Shown here: in pieces, positions 8,124 through 16,500 of the stretch | Layout of the letters: each line of letters opens with the position of its first letter | How positions within the stretch are numbered: the stretch's first letter is position 1 | Origin: Oscillospiraceae bacterium | GTDB taxonomy: Bacteria; Bacillota; Clostridia; Oscillospirales; Ruminococcaceae | Reading direction: 5' to 3' | Assembly (NCBI GenBank): GCA_031260665.1 | Contig: JAISLD010000026.1 | Coordinates: forward strand, 1 to 64,000 | DNA length: 64,000 bases | Made by a program: the position numbers and the translations under genes | Notes under the pieces: model-generated | Database searches by the model: none | What the model saw: only the letters and a program-made list of their open reading frames with translations | What the model was told of the DNA's origin: nothing

Positions 8124-8830
8124 ACCTGAACGAACTTGTGAATATGAAAGACGCGTCTTTCGGCTACGAGGGGAAGCCCGCGGTCACGGAACTGAACTTC
8201 TCACTGAAGAAAGGCGACTATCTCTTCATTGTCGGTGAGAACGGCGGCGGCAAAAGCACACTTGTCGGCGGCCTGTTGGGGCTTAGAAAGCCGCTGTCGG
8301 GTGCCGCTCACGTCCACGTAAAGAAGAACCGCGTGGGTTATCTCCCGCAACAAACGGCGGCACAGAAAGACTTTCCCGCGAGTGTCTACGAGGTTGTGAT
8401 ATCGGGGCGGCTCCCAAAGACAGGGCTTATGCCTTTCTACCGCAAGAAAGACAAAGCGGCGGCACTTCAGAATATGGAGAAGCTAAACGTCGCCGATTTA
8501 CGAAAGAAATGTTTCCGTGAATTATCGGGCGGCCAGCAACGGCGTGTTCTCCTTGCGCGTGCGCTTTGTTCGGCTGACGAACTGCTTGTGCTTGACGAAC
8601 CTGCGGCAGGGCTTGACCCGGAATCAACACGCGAGCTTTATCTTCTGCTTGAAAGGTTACGCGGCGATGGACTGACACTGATTATGGTGTCGCACGACAC
8701 CGCGAACGCCCTGCGTTACGCCACGCACATTCTTCACTTAGGCGGCAGACAGGAGTTCTTTGGTTCGCCGGCCGACTACGCGGCGACTGAACTCGGTCAC
8801 AGATATTTGGGAAACTGCTTCGATGACTGA
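8120..8830 (+). CDS. znuC: Metal ABC transporter ATP-binding protein (TTG start)
   Basis: Hydrolyses ATP to drive metal import. Motifs: Walker A GENGGGKST (about 39-47), Q-loop LPQQTAAQKDF, signature LSGGQQRR, Walker B LLVLDEPAAGLD and the switch His in MVSHD. The 236-residue length is normal. The start is a TTG at 8120 with a strong AAGGAGG site 7 nt upstream, inside the end of znuA. The gene overlaps the permease gene by 8 nt. Confidence 0.95.
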   Translation: MNLNELVNMKDASFGYEGKPAVTELNFSLKKGDYLFIVGENGGGKSTLVGGLLGLRKPLSGAAHVHVKKNRVGYLPQQTAAQKDFPASVYEVVISGRLPKTGLMPFYRKKDKAAALQNMEKLNVADLRKKCFRELSGGQQRRVLLARALCSADELLVLDEPAAGLDPESTRELYLLLERLRGDGLTLIMVSHDTANALRYATHILHLGGRQEFFGSPADYAATELGHRYLGNCFDD

Positions 8831-9653
8831 AATACTTCAAATGATAAAAGAAATGCTCGGCTATCAGTTTATTGTGCGTTCGCTGATTGTCGGCGTGCTT
8901 GTCGCGTTATGCGCCGCGCTTCTTGGTGTCAGCTTGGTGCTGAAACGCTATTCGATGATTGGCGATGGTCTGTCGCACGTTGGGTTCGGTGCGCTTGCTC
9001 TTTCAGCCGCACTGAATGCCGAGCCTCTCACTGTATCAATCCCGATTGTAATGGCGGCGGCATTTCTCCTCCTGCGGCTGAGTGAGAACAGCAAAATCAA
9101 GGGCGATGCCGCAATCGCTCTCATTTCAACAGGCGCGCTTGCCGTCGGTGTCGTCATTATCTCACAAACCACGGGAATGAACACCGATGTCAACAACTAT
9201 ATGTTCGGCTCTATACTCGCAATGACCGGCACCGATGTCAAAATCTCCGTGTTTTTCACCATTGCTGTTCTTGTTCTGTTTGTTGTGTTTTACAACAAGA
9301 TTTTCGCCGTCACGTTTGACGAGAATTACGCAAGGGCGACAGGTGTCCACGCGGGGCTTTACAACACGATTATCGCGCTTCTCACATCGGTCGTCATAGT
9401 CGTCGGCATGCGAATGACGGGTGCGCTGCTTATCTCAAGTCTTATTATCTTTCCGGCACTGACTTCAATGCGGCTCTGCCGCAAATGGCTCACCGTCACG
9501 ATTTGTTCGGCAGTGGTGTCGGTCGTTTGCTTCGCTTCAGGAGTCGTCTGTTCATACATCTTTGCCGCCCCGACAGGTGCTTCCGTGGTTATCGCCAACA
9601 TAATTATGTTTGGGTTGTTCTCGCTTGTTGCGAGGGTGCGAAAAGCGGGGTAA
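8823..9653 (+). CDS. znuB: Metal ABC transporter permease (ABC-3 family)
   Basis: Forms the membrane channel of the importer. The 276-residue product has about eight membrane helices. Conserved features of the family are visible: VLKRYSMIGDGLSHVGFGAL near residues 40-60 and VVGMRMTGALLISSLIIFPA near 195-215. The ATG at 8823 lies inside the end of the ATPase gene, giving a translationally coupled ABC operon. A longer upstream start is unsupported. Zinc versus manganese specificity cannot be settled from sequence. Confidence 0.94.
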   Translation: MTEILQMIKEMLGYQFIVRSLIVGVLVALCAALLGVSLVLKRYSMIGDGLSHVGFGALALSAALNAEPLTVSIPIVMAAAFLLLRLSENSKIKGDAAIALISTGALAVGVVIISQTTGMNTDVNNYMFGSILAMTGTDVKISVFFTIAVLVLFVVFYNKIFAVTFDENYARATGVHAGLYNTIIALLTSVVIVVGMRMTGALLISSLIIFPALTSMRLCRKWLTVTICSAVVSVVCFASGVVCSYIFAAPTGASVVIANIIMFGLFSLVARVRKAG

Positions 9654-9658
9654 ACAGC

Positions 9659-9690
9659 AAAAAACCTCTCCCAACAGGGAGAGGTTTTTT
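9659..9690. terminator. Bidirectional terminator
   Basis: The stem AAAACCTCTCCC/GGGAGAGGTTTT has an AACA loop and is followed by a T-run. It lies between convergent znuB and murB. Confidence 0.9.
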
Positions 9691-9713
9691 CTTTAATTTT
9701 TCAACGCCCAACG

Positions 9714-10637
9714 TCAATCCGCCCAGATTTCTATCTCTTCTTCAAGTTCCACGCCCGTCTGCTCCTTAACACGGCGGCGCACCTCCGCAACAAGAGCGGT
9801 CACATCGGCAAACGTCGCGTTGTTTTTGCTGATAACAAACCCCGCGTGCTTGTCGCTCACCGCCGCGCCCCCGACAGTCAGTCCCTTCAAGCCGCAAGTG
9901 TCTATCAGCCGCGACGCGTAGTCGCCGCTCGGTCGCTTGAACGTGCTGCCCGCGTTCGGATAGTCGAGCGGTTGCTTCAGCTTTCGCTGTGCGATTATCT
10001 CGTTCATTCGGCTGTCCACGCGGAACTTCTCACCTTTTTTCAGCGAAAACTCAGCCGACAGCAGTATGCCGCCGCTATGCTTGAACACACTGTCACGATA
10101 ACCAAAGCCGCATTTCTGTGCCGCCACTGTTTCTATTTCGCCGCTGTCGCCGATAAACCGCACCGCTGAAAGAATGTCGGCGGTTTCACTGCCGTATGCG
10201 CCCGCGTTCATATAGACCGCGCCGCCGATTGTCCCGGGTATGCCGAACGCCCACTCCGCACCTGTCAGCGAGTTATCCCTCGCAAACTTGCACAAATCAG
10301 ACAGCGACGCGCCCGCCTCGGCACGTATCGTTTCTTCACCAATCAGCGTGACAGCCGAGAACGCCCCACGCACCAAGATAACAAGCGCGTTCAGTCCGTC
10401 GTCGCTGACCAGCAGGTTGGTGCCCTTGCCCATAACGCGAAACGGCAGGCTGTTCTCTCTCGCCGCCTTGACCGCGTGAACCAGGCAGTCCTCGCTGTTG
10501 ACCGCAAGCATTGCCGCCGCAACGCCGCCTATCTTGAACGAGGTGTACGGCGCAAGCAGTTCGTCAACAACAAACTTTGCCCCGAAACTCTCGGCGACCG
10601 CCTTTATCACACTGAAATCGTAATTTTTGTTAGTCAT
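9714..10637 (-). CDS. murB: UDP-N-acetylenolpyruvoylglucosamine reductase
   Basis: The FAD enzyme that reduces UDP-GlcNAc-enolpyruvate to UDP-MurNAc for peptidoglycan. The 307-residue product has the FAD-binding signatures YTSFKIGG, MGKGTNLLVSD and GIPGTIGGAVYMNAGAYG, and the C-terminal catalytic region YPNAGSTFKRP with the active Ser, then GAAVSDKHAGF. The length fits type II MurB. It lies 49 nt downstream of ispE on the same strand and ends at a shared terminator. No strong ribosome-binding site was seen before the ATG. Confidence 0.97.
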   Translation of the reverse strand: MTNKNYDFSVIKAVAESFGAKFVVDELLAPYTSFKIGGVAAAMLAVNSEDCLVHAVKAARENSLPFRVMGKGTNLLVSDDGLNALVILVRGAFSAVTLIGEETIRAEAGASLSDLCKFARDNSLTGAEWAFGIPGTIGGAVYMNAGAYGSETADILSAVRFIGDSGEIETVAAQKCGFGYRDSVFKHSGGILLSAEFSLKKGEKFRVDSRMNEIIAQRKLKQPLDYPNAGSTFKRPSGDYASRLIDTCGLKGLTVGGAAVSDKHAGFVISKNNATFADVTALVAEVRRRVKEQTGVELEEEIEIWAD

Positions 10638-10686
10638 ATTGAACCAAAAGTAGGTATTTATGTTATAATATGTGCTTGTCGTCGTT

Positions 10687-11475
10687 TTAGAACTCGTATG
10701 CTTCCGCGGTTTCCGCTTGAAACACTCTGTAATCTTGTCGCTTGCTTAACTCAGCGACAGCCGCGAAGAACCCGTCGTCTTTCATCTCAAACGAGCCGAA
10801 CACCGCGCTTCCGCTTCCTGTCAGCGTGGCGTACTCCGCGCCGTGCTTCATCAGCGTGGCTTTGATGTGTGGCAGGTCGGCGTGGTCGATAACGCGTTCA
10901 AAGTCGTTGCGAACACTCTTGTCTTGCTTTACCGCACCAAGTCTGTCCCACGCGGCAAAAGCGGCGGCGGTGACCACGCCAAACGGCGGCTTTACTATGA
11001 CGTAGTGCCGATTCGGTGCCGCCACGTCCTCCATCTCCTCGCCGAAACCACTACAGCGTTTTGTGCCGCCGCAAAGGCAAAACGGCACGTCGGCACCGAC
11101 CAAGAGAGCAATCTTCAGCAGCTCTTGTCGGTTGACCGCACCCGCAAAGTGCCTGCTAAGCACGCGAAGCACCGCCGCCGCGTCTCCGCTTCCTCCTCCA
11201 AGCCCCGCTTGCGACGGGATTTGCTTGTCGTAAGACACACGCACGTCCGCTGTTTGCCCTATCTGCCGCAGAAACAGCCGTGCCGCTTTGTGGCAGAGAT
11301 CACGCGGTCCAAGCGGCGCGGTTATGGTGTCGCCGCGTGTCACCTCGAGAGTCACGGTGTCGGATAGCGTCACGGTTTGCATCACCGTGTCAAGTGTGTG
11401 ATAGCCGCTGTCAACTCGCCCCGTGATAGCAAGCGAGAGGTTCAGCTTGGCATTGACGTTCTCTTTGTAAATCAC
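10687..11475 (-). CDS. ispE: 4-diphosphocytidyl-2-C-methyl-D-erythritol kinase (GTG start)
   Basis: The GHMP kinase that phosphorylates CDP-ME in the methylerythritol-phosphate isoprenoid pathway; dxr and ispG of the same pathway lie further right. The 262-residue product has VNAKLNLSLAITG (about 6-18), the phosphate loop PSQAGLGGGSGDAAAV (about 86-101) and the C-terminal GHMP motif ATLTGSGSAVFG. It is slightly shorter than the usual 280-290. The start is GTG with only a weak ribosome-binding site. It is read from a promoter that faces the whiA promoter. Confidence 0.95.
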   Translation of the reverse strand: MIYKENVNAKLNLSLAITGRVDSGYHTLDTVMQTVTLSDTVTLEVTRGDTITAPLGPRDLCHKAARLFLRQIGQTADVRVSYDKQIPSQAGLGGGSGDAAAVLRVLSRHFAGAVNRQELLKIALLVGADVPFCLCGGTKRCSGFGEEMEDVAAPNRHYVIVKPPFGVVTAAAFAAWDRLGAVKQDKSVRNDFERVIDHADLPHIKATLMKHGAEYATLTGSGSAVFGSFEMKDDGFFAAVAELSKRQDYRVFQAETAEAYEF

Positions 11476-11505
11476 GTTTAGTTTTCACTGAAATATATCA
11501 CTTAT

Positions 11506-11534
11506 ATTATATCGTTTTTGCTCGTGTTTGTCTA
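11506..11534 (-). promoter_or_regulatory. Promoter of ispE-murB
   Basis: Reading leftward: TAGACA (11534-11529), a 17-bp spacer and TATAAT (11511-11506). It is back to back with the whiA promoter. Confidence 0.7.
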
Positions 11535-11539
11535 CCTGC

Positions 11540-11567
11540 TTGACATTGTTGCCACCCGTGATATAAT
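11540..11567 (+). promoter_or_regulatory. Sigma-A promoter of whiA
   Basis: TTGACA (11540-11545), a 16-bp spacer and TATAAT (11562-11567). Transcription should start near 11575, exactly where a hairpin mini-repeat begins. Confidence 0.8.
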
Positions 11568-11574
11568 AACTATA

Positions 11575-11638
11575 TATAGAAGTTTAACCGCGAAGCGACT
11601 GCAAAAACGCTTTAGCGTTTTTAATTTAACCTGCTATA
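11575..11638 (+). repeat. 64-bp mini version of the hairpin-chain repeat, copy D, in the whiA leader
   Basis: It begins TATAGAAGTTTAACC and ends TTTAATTTAACCTGCTATA, so the two ends are imperfect inverted repeats like those of the 171-bp element. Only the last hairpin (AAAACGC/GCGTTTT) is kept, and its 3-prime 38 bp match copies A and B closely. It fills the untranslated leader between the whiA promoter and its AGGAG site, so the hairpin should be transcribed on the whiA mRNA. Confidence 0.8.
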
Positions 11639-11648
11639 GGAGAAAACA

Positions 11649-12287
11649 ATGTCGTTCACCACCGAAGTGAAAGCCGAGTTAAACTCGCTGAAAGGCACAG
11701 CCGAAGCAAAACGCCTCGCGAGCGAATATCTAAGCGACGACGCGGTTCACGGCGGCACCGCCACGCTTCTTCGCGGTTTGTTTTTGCTTAAAGGCACGGC
11801 TTCCTCACCCGAAAAGTCGTTTCGTGCCGAACTCGCCGTGTCGGCAAACGCCGCCTTGCTTCTTGCCGACTGCGACATCAAGTCGGGAGTCGCGACAAGA
11901 CGCGGCAAGCCGTACGTTGTTATCACGGGATACGAAAACACAAAGGATTTCTTTGCGCTTATCGGTGCGGGCAAGGCGGCAATGCGGCTGACTGAAGCGT
12001 CAATGGAGAAAGAACTGCGCGCAAACATCAACCGACGCACCAACTGTGAAGTGGCAAACCTTGAAAAGACAGTCGCGGCAAGTGAACGCGAGGTCGAGAA
12101 GCTTGAGCGGCTGCTATCAAGCGAAGCGGAGTTGCCGCCGGACTTGCGCCGACTCGCGGAGGCGCGGCTTGACGACACGCAGGCAAGTCTTGCGGAAATA
12201 GGCGAACGGCTTGGGATAAGCAAGAGCGGCGTTTATCGCAGGCTTCAGAAACTCGCGGCACTCTGTGAAGAAACTTCAACTATTTAG
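11649..12287 (+). CDS. whiA: WhiA-family regulator lacking its first LAGLIDADG repeat
   Basis: WhiA proteins join a degenerate LAGLIDADG homing-endonuclease fold to a C-terminal helix-turn-helix; they act in cell division and in sporulation of actinomycetes and firmicutes. Here the product is 212 residues, about 100 shorter than usual. The opening MSFTTEVKAELNSL is canonical. After a short linker the text goes straight to the second repeat (LLRGLFLLKGTASSPEKSFR, then NINRRTNCEVANLEKT) and the helix-turn-helix (ASLAEIGERLGISKSGVYRRL, in two parts near 177-200). The reading frame is open and the ATG has an AGGAG site. rapZ and yvcK, usual neighbours, are absent. Confidence 0.88.
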   Translation: MSFTTEVKAELNSLKGTAEAKRLASEYLSDDAVHGGTATLLRGLFLLKGTASSPEKSFRAELAVSANAALLLADCDIKSGVATRRGKPYVVITGYENTKDFFALIGAGKAAMRLTEASMEKELRANINRRTNCEVANLEKTVAASEREVEKLERLLSSEAELPPDLRRLAEARLDDTQASLAEIGERLGISKSGVYRRLQKLAALCEETSTI

Positions 12288-12578
12288 TGGACAATATGTT
12301 TAATATGAACACTTGTTCATTTGTTCAAGTATTCAAGTGAGGATATATTTAACATCTCCCCAAAAAAGGGTGAGAGAGGGGAAACAGAATAACATATATC
12401 CCGAATCTTTGTGAAGAAGAAAATTTTGTCCATATTGAATAAAAAGTAAGACAAGATACTTGACATTTCTGTAACTTTAGTGTACAATAAACTCGTTAGA
12501 CTATGTTCACACGTTACTATAGCCTAAGTGATTAAAGCGACTGTTAGGCGCAACCTGCGCCACCGAAAGAGGTATACT
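12288..12578. other. Intergenic region with glgA promoter and small palindromes
   Basis: About 290 bp without a gene. It holds overlapping inverted repeats (GAACACTTGTTC near 12308-12319 and CTTGTTCATTTGTTCAAG near 12313-12330), a loose CTCCCC/GGGGA stem near 12356-12382, an A+T-rich stretch and the glgA promoter (12460-12488). No clear whiA terminator was recognised. Confidence 0.6.
12460..12488 (+). promoter_or_regulatory. Sigma-A promoter of glgA
   Basis: TTGACA (12460-12465), a 17-bp spacer and TACAAT (12483-12488), about 90 bp before the start codon. The leader contains a GCGCAACCTGCGCC hairpin near 12549-12562. Confidence 0.8.
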
Positions 12579-14006
12579 ATGAGAATAATGTATGTTGCCA
12601 GCGAAGCACAGCCTTTCGCGGCGTCGGGCGGTCTTGCCGATGTTGCGGGTTCCCTGCCGAAAGCCCTCGCAAAAGCAGGTCACGAGTGCATAGTTGTTAT
12701 GCCTTACTATATCAACTCGTTCAAGCCTGAGATGAAAGAGAAGCTCTCGTTCGTCAAGTACTTCTATGTGCCTGTCGGTTGGAGAAGCCAGTACTGCGGC
12801 GTGTTCACGACTGAACTGAACGGCGTGACGTACTACTTTATCGACAACGAATACTACTTCAAGCGCGACTTCGGTTTGTACGGCTACTACGACGACGCTG
12901 AGCGTTACGCGTTCTTTTCGCGTGCCGTGCTGGAGCTTTGCCAGCAACTCGGCATTTACCCTGACATCATCAACTCGAACGATTGGCAGTCAGCCCTCGT
13001 TCCTGTTTACTTTCACATCTATTACCGCTATCACCACCAAATGCGGAAAACCCGCAACATATTCACGATACACAACATACAGTATCAAGGTCGTTACGGG
13101 CACGACATACAAGAAGATATCCTCAGTATCCCGAAACATCTGTCCAGCCTCATCGACTATGACGGCGACGTCAACTTTATGAAGGGCGCGATTGAAACGG
13201 CTGACAAAATCACCACCGTGTCGCCCACCTATGCGACCGAGATTCTTGACCCGTGGTATTCGCACGGGCTTGACCGCGTGTTGCTTAAGAAAACCTACAA
13301 GACTTGCGGATTCCTGAACGGCATTGACACCGATATGTTCAACCCCGAAACCGACAAAACTCTCGCGGCAAACTTCTCGGCGAAGAAACCGGCGAAAAAG
13401 AAAGTCTGCCGTAAAGCACTGCTTGAAGCAGTCGGCTTGTCTGACGGTGAGCAACCTGTTCTCGGCATTATCTCACGCCTTGTTGAACACAAGGGCTTTG
13501 ACTTAATCAAGTTTGTGTTCGACGATATCGTGGCTGCGGGGTTCAAGGTGGTTATCCTCGGTTCGGGAGCGAAAGTCTACGAAGATTTCTTCGCGCAAAA
13601 GAAGTACCAGTTCCCCGAACAAGTGAGTTTCACTTGTGGCTATGACCCTGCTTTGGCAAAGAAAATCTATGCGGGCGCCGACCTGTTCCTTATGCCAAGC
13701 AAGAGCGAACCTTGCGGTTTGGCACAGATGATTGCGCTTCGTTATGGTACGGTGCCGATTGTCCGTGAAACAGGTGGCCTGAAAGACAGCATCATTGACT
13801 GCGGCAACCCCGACGGCACAGGCTTCACGTTCAAGAGTTACAATGCCCACGATATGCTTGCCGCAATCAAACGCGGATACGACGCGTATCAGAACAAAGA
13901 ATATTGGGCGGAGTTGTTCAAGAGAGCAATCTCGGCTGATTTCAGCTGGGATTCGTCGGCAAAGCTCTACATCGGGCTTTACGAAGAAGTCGCGGCTTGG
14001 AATTAG
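12579..14006 (+). CDS. glgA: Glycogen synthase (ADP-glucose type)
   Basis: Transfers glucose from ADP-glucose to a growing alpha-1,4-glucan; a GT5 enzyme. The 475-residue product starts with SEAQPFAASGGLADVAGSLP, the N-terminal nucleotide-sugar motif including the KxGGLADV-like loop (here ASGGLADV; the usual Lys is Ala/Ser). The C-terminal domain shows GIISRLVEHKGFDL and MPSKSEPCGLAQMIALRYGT with the conserved Glu. The ATG at 12579 is preferred because of the AAGAGG site; the frame opens 51 nt earlier without one. No other glycogen genes are adjacent, so it stands apart from a glg operon. Confidence 0.95.
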   Translation: MRIMYVASEAQPFAASGGLADVAGSLPKALAKAGHECIVVMPYYINSFKPEMKEKLSFVKYFYVPVGWRSQYCGVFTTELNGVTYYFIDNEYYFKRDFGLYGYYDDAERYAFFSRAVLELCQQLGIYPDIINSNDWQSALVPVYFHIYYRYHHQMRKTRNIFTIHNIQYQGRYGHDIQEDILSIPKHLSSLIDYDGDVNFMKGAIETADKITTVSPTYATEILDPWYSHGLDRVLLKKTYKTCGFLNGIDTDMFNPETDKTLAANFSAKKPAKKKVCRKALLEAVGLSDGEQPVLGIISRLVEHKGFDLIKFVFDDIVAAGFKVVILGSGAKVYEDFFAQKKYQFPEQVSFTCGYDPALAKKIYAGADLFLMPSKSEPCGLAQMIALRYGTVPIVRETGGLKDSIIDCGNPDGTGFTFKSYNAHDMLAAIKRGYDAYQNKEYWAELFKRAISADFSWDSSAKLYIGLYEEVAAWN

Positions 14007-14031
14007 TACGCGATATAGATGCCCCAATCAA

Positions 14032-14532
14032 CACGTTCTTACCAAATCTATTGACGTGCCTGTTCGGCGGTTAGACGACCTGATAAGGGAACACAACGTC
14101 ACACAGATAGACTTCTGTAAGATAGACGTTGAGGAGTTTGAGAAGTACGTGATTATCGGACTCGGCGACTTTGAGGTGCGCCCACTTGTGTTCCTCATTG
14201 AAAGCCAAGGCGAACGCGGCGGTCAGCGGCTCGACTGCAACTGGAATCAAATGCTGTTCGACCACGGATACGAGTTTTGGTCGTATCTTGACAACAACAG
14301 CGTTTATATCGACGTCTCACGAAAAGATGAGCTTAACCTCAAACCGTTTGACATAAACAGGTTCGCAAAGAAGTATCAAGTCTGCAAGGCACACATGGAC
14401 ATCGATATGTTCCCAAAAGATTCGTTGACATACAAAGTGGGCAACACCGTGAAAAAAATCGCGTTCGCTGTCCCCGGAGTAAGACACGCTATCGAAAAGC
14501 AGATACTTCGCAGACGAAAGAAATTTCAATAG
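14032..14532 (+). pseudogene. 5-prime-truncated FkbM-family methyltransferase remnant
   Basis: An open frame starting inside glgA in another phase continues as about 165 residues that look like the C-terminal half of an FkbM methyltransferase: VPVRRLDDLIREHN, then IDFCKIDVEEFEKYVI (usual form KIDVEGxE), then LVFLIESQGE. The S-adenosylmethionine-binding N-terminal half is missing. No ribosome-binding site or plausible start codon lies at the junction. A basic C-terminal tail ends it. It is probably a decayed gene left by a deletion next to glgA. Confidence 0.75.
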
Positions 14533-14539
14533 CCACCTC

Positions 14540-14591
14540 ACAGCCGAGTTTGTCCTCCGATTTTTATCGGTTGATTAGCTCGGCTGTTTTG
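14540..14591 (+). terminator. Terminator after the FkbM remnant
   Basis: The outer stem ACAGCCGAG/CTCGGCTGT encloses a second CCGAT/ATCGG hairpin and is followed by TTTTG. Confidence 0.7.
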
Positions 14592-14602
14592 TCGCCCTCT
14601 CG

Positions 14603-14631
14603 TTGACAATCATCTCCTCTTGTGGTATAAT
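14603..14631 (+). promoter_or_regulatory. Sigma-A promoter of the hom-pyrH run
   Basis: TTGACA (14603-14608), a 17-bp spacer and TATAAT (14626-14631), about 73 bp before hom. Confidence 0.85.
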
Positions 14632-14704
14632 CAAGAAGTATCGTAAACATCGGTTAACTGACTTTTATTATGTCGGCGAATAAAGAAAACAGAAAGAAGA
14701 GCAT

Positions 14705-15754
14705 ATGAGTTACGCGGCAGTGTTAGGCTACGGCACGGTTGGTTCGGGAACAGTCGAGTTCTTTCGCAAAAACAAGGCGGCGATTGAGAAACGAGCAGGT
14801 CAGCCTTTCAATATAAAATACGTTCTCGACACGAGAGATTTACGCGGCACAGAAGCCGAAAGCCTTGCCGTGACCGACTTCTCTGTGATAGAAAACGACC
14901 CCGAGGTGACGGTTGTCGCTGAAGTTATCGGCGGGGCGACTTTCGCTTACGACTTCGCCAAACGCGCAATCAAGGCGGGCAAAAGCCTAATCACATCGAA
15001 CAAAGAGCTTGTGGCGACAAAAGGCGCGGAACTGCTGAAGTTAGCAAATGAAAACGGCGTTCACTTCAGCTTTGAAGCGTCTGTCGGCGGCGGAATCCCC
15101 GTCATTCGTCCAATCAAGCAGTGCCTGTCAACAGACGTGCTTCAGTCGGTGTCGGGGATACTGAACGGCACAACAAACTATATCCTCACACGAATGGAAA
15201 ACGACAGCATTACATTTCAGCAGGCACTGAAGCAAGCGCAAGACCTCGGTTACGCGGAACGCGACCCGTCAGCCGATGTGCTTGGTCACGACACCTGCAG
15301 AAAAATCTGTATCCTCGCGTCACTCGCTTTCGGCAGGCAAGTCTACCCCGAGAGCGTCAGCACCGCGGGCATTGACAAGATAACACTTGACGACATTCGG
15401 CAAGCGGACAAAGACGGATACAAAATCAAGTTGCTTGGCGCGGCAAAGCGAGTGGAGGACGGCGTTTCCGTCATCACCGCACCGTTTTTGGTGCCGAAGT
15501 CAAACCAGCTGGCGAATGTCGGCGATGTCTTCAACGCGGTGCTTCTTGAAGGGGAATCGACAGGGGACGTGATGTTCTACGGACGAGGCGCAGGCAAAAT
15601 GCCCACCGCTTCGGCTGTCGCTTCCGATATGGTGAACGCCGTCAAGACAAACGCCGACCGCTCCGCTCCGCTTCCGTGGGTTGACAGCGGCAGCCAAGCC
15701 TTTGTCAAGCCGTGGCAAAGCGGAACAAGCGGAAACATCTTGACATTAGAATAA
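14705..15754 (+). CDS. hom: Homoserine dehydrogenase without ACT domain
   Basis: Reduces aspartate semialdehyde to homoserine, the branch point to threonine and methionine. The 349-residue product has the Rossmann motif GYGTVGSGTVEF (about 8-19), the catalytic-region motif SFEASVGGGIPVIRP and YAERDPSADVLGHDTCRKI. Most firmicute enzymes carry a further C-terminal ACT domain of about 80 residues for threonine feedback. It is absent here: the protein stops just after the catalytic fold. The next gene, pyrH, begins 22 nt later, so hom may be co-transcribed with it. Confidence 0.95.
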   Translation: MSYAAVLGYGTVGSGTVEFFRKNKAAIEKRAGQPFNIKYVLDTRDLRGTEAESLAVTDFSVIENDPEVTVVAEVIGGATFAYDFAKRAIKAGKSLITSNKELVATKGAELLKLANENGVHFSFEASVGGGIPVIRPIKQCLSTDVLQSVSGILNGTTNYILTRMENDSITFQQALKQAQDLGYAERDPSADVLGHDTCRKICILASLAFGRQVYPESVSTAGIDKITLDDIRQADKDGYKIKLLGAAKRVEDGVSVITAPFLVPKSNQLANVGDVFNAVLLEGESTGDVMFYGRGAGKMPTASAVASDMVNAVKTNADRSAPLPWVDSGSQAFVKPWQSGTSGNILTLE

Positions 15755-15776
15755 GATTGACTACAAGGGAGGCTTT

Positions 15777-16487
15777 ATGCCGGAAAACAAATACAAACGC
15801 GTTATACTGAAACTATCGGGCGAAGCACTCGCGGGGGAGCAAAAGACGGGGTTTCACCTCCCCACAGCGACCGCAATCTGCGAAAGCATAAAGAAAGCCG
15901 CGGCTCTCGGTGTTGAGATTGGCATTGTGGTCGGTGGAGGGAACTTCTGGCGCGGAAGAAGCAGCCAGTATATGGACACCGTCCGTGCCGACCACATCGG
16001 TATGCTTGCCACCGCAATGAACGCGATTGCTCTCGCTGATGTGCTTGAGTCTATCGGGTGCGAGGTGCGAGTGCAGACGACACTGCCGATTACGGCAATC
16101 GCCGAGCCTTACATCTGGCAAAAGACCCTGCGGCACTTTGCAAAAGGCAGAATAGTGATATTCGGGTGCGGTGTCGGCAGACCTTACTACACGACAGACT
16201 CGGCGGCGGCGCTTCAAGCCGCGGAGTTATCAGCGGACATTCTCCTCAAAGCCACAATGGTGGACGGTGTCTACGACAAAGACCCGAACGTCTTTGACGA
16301 CGCCGTGAAACTGAAAGAAATACGTCACATTGATATGCTGACAGGCGAGTTGGCTGTTCTTGACGGAACAGCGGCGGCGATGTGCCGTGAACGCAAAATC
16401 CCGATTCGAGTGTTCAACCTGCAAGACCCCGACAACATCTATCGTGCCTGTCTTGGCGAGGACATCGGCACGTTAGTCAACGATTAA
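15777..16487 (+). CDS. pyrH: UMP kinase
   Basis: Phosphorylates UMP to UDP; an amino-acid-kinase-fold hexamer. The 236-residue length is normal. Motifs: ILKLSGEALAG (about 10-20), GIVVGGGNFWRG, the UMP-binding DHIGMLATAMNAIAL and the uridine loop RPYYTTDSAAALQAAEL. A GGAGG site lies before the ATG. It is followed by frr after 13 nt, the usual bacterial order. Confidence 0.97.
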   Translation: MPENKYKRVILKLSGEALAGEQKTGFHLPTATAICESIKKAAALGVEIGIVVGGGNFWRGRSSQYMDTVRADHIGMLATAMNAIALADVLESIGCEVRVQTTLPITAIAEPYIWQKTLRHFAKGRIVIFGCGVGRPYYTTDSAAALQAAELSADILLKATMVDGVYDKDPNVFDDAVKLKEIRHIDMLTGELAVLDGTAAAMCRERKIPIRVFNLQDPDNIYRACLGEDIGTLVND

Positions 16488-16500
16488 CGGAGGCTTACCA

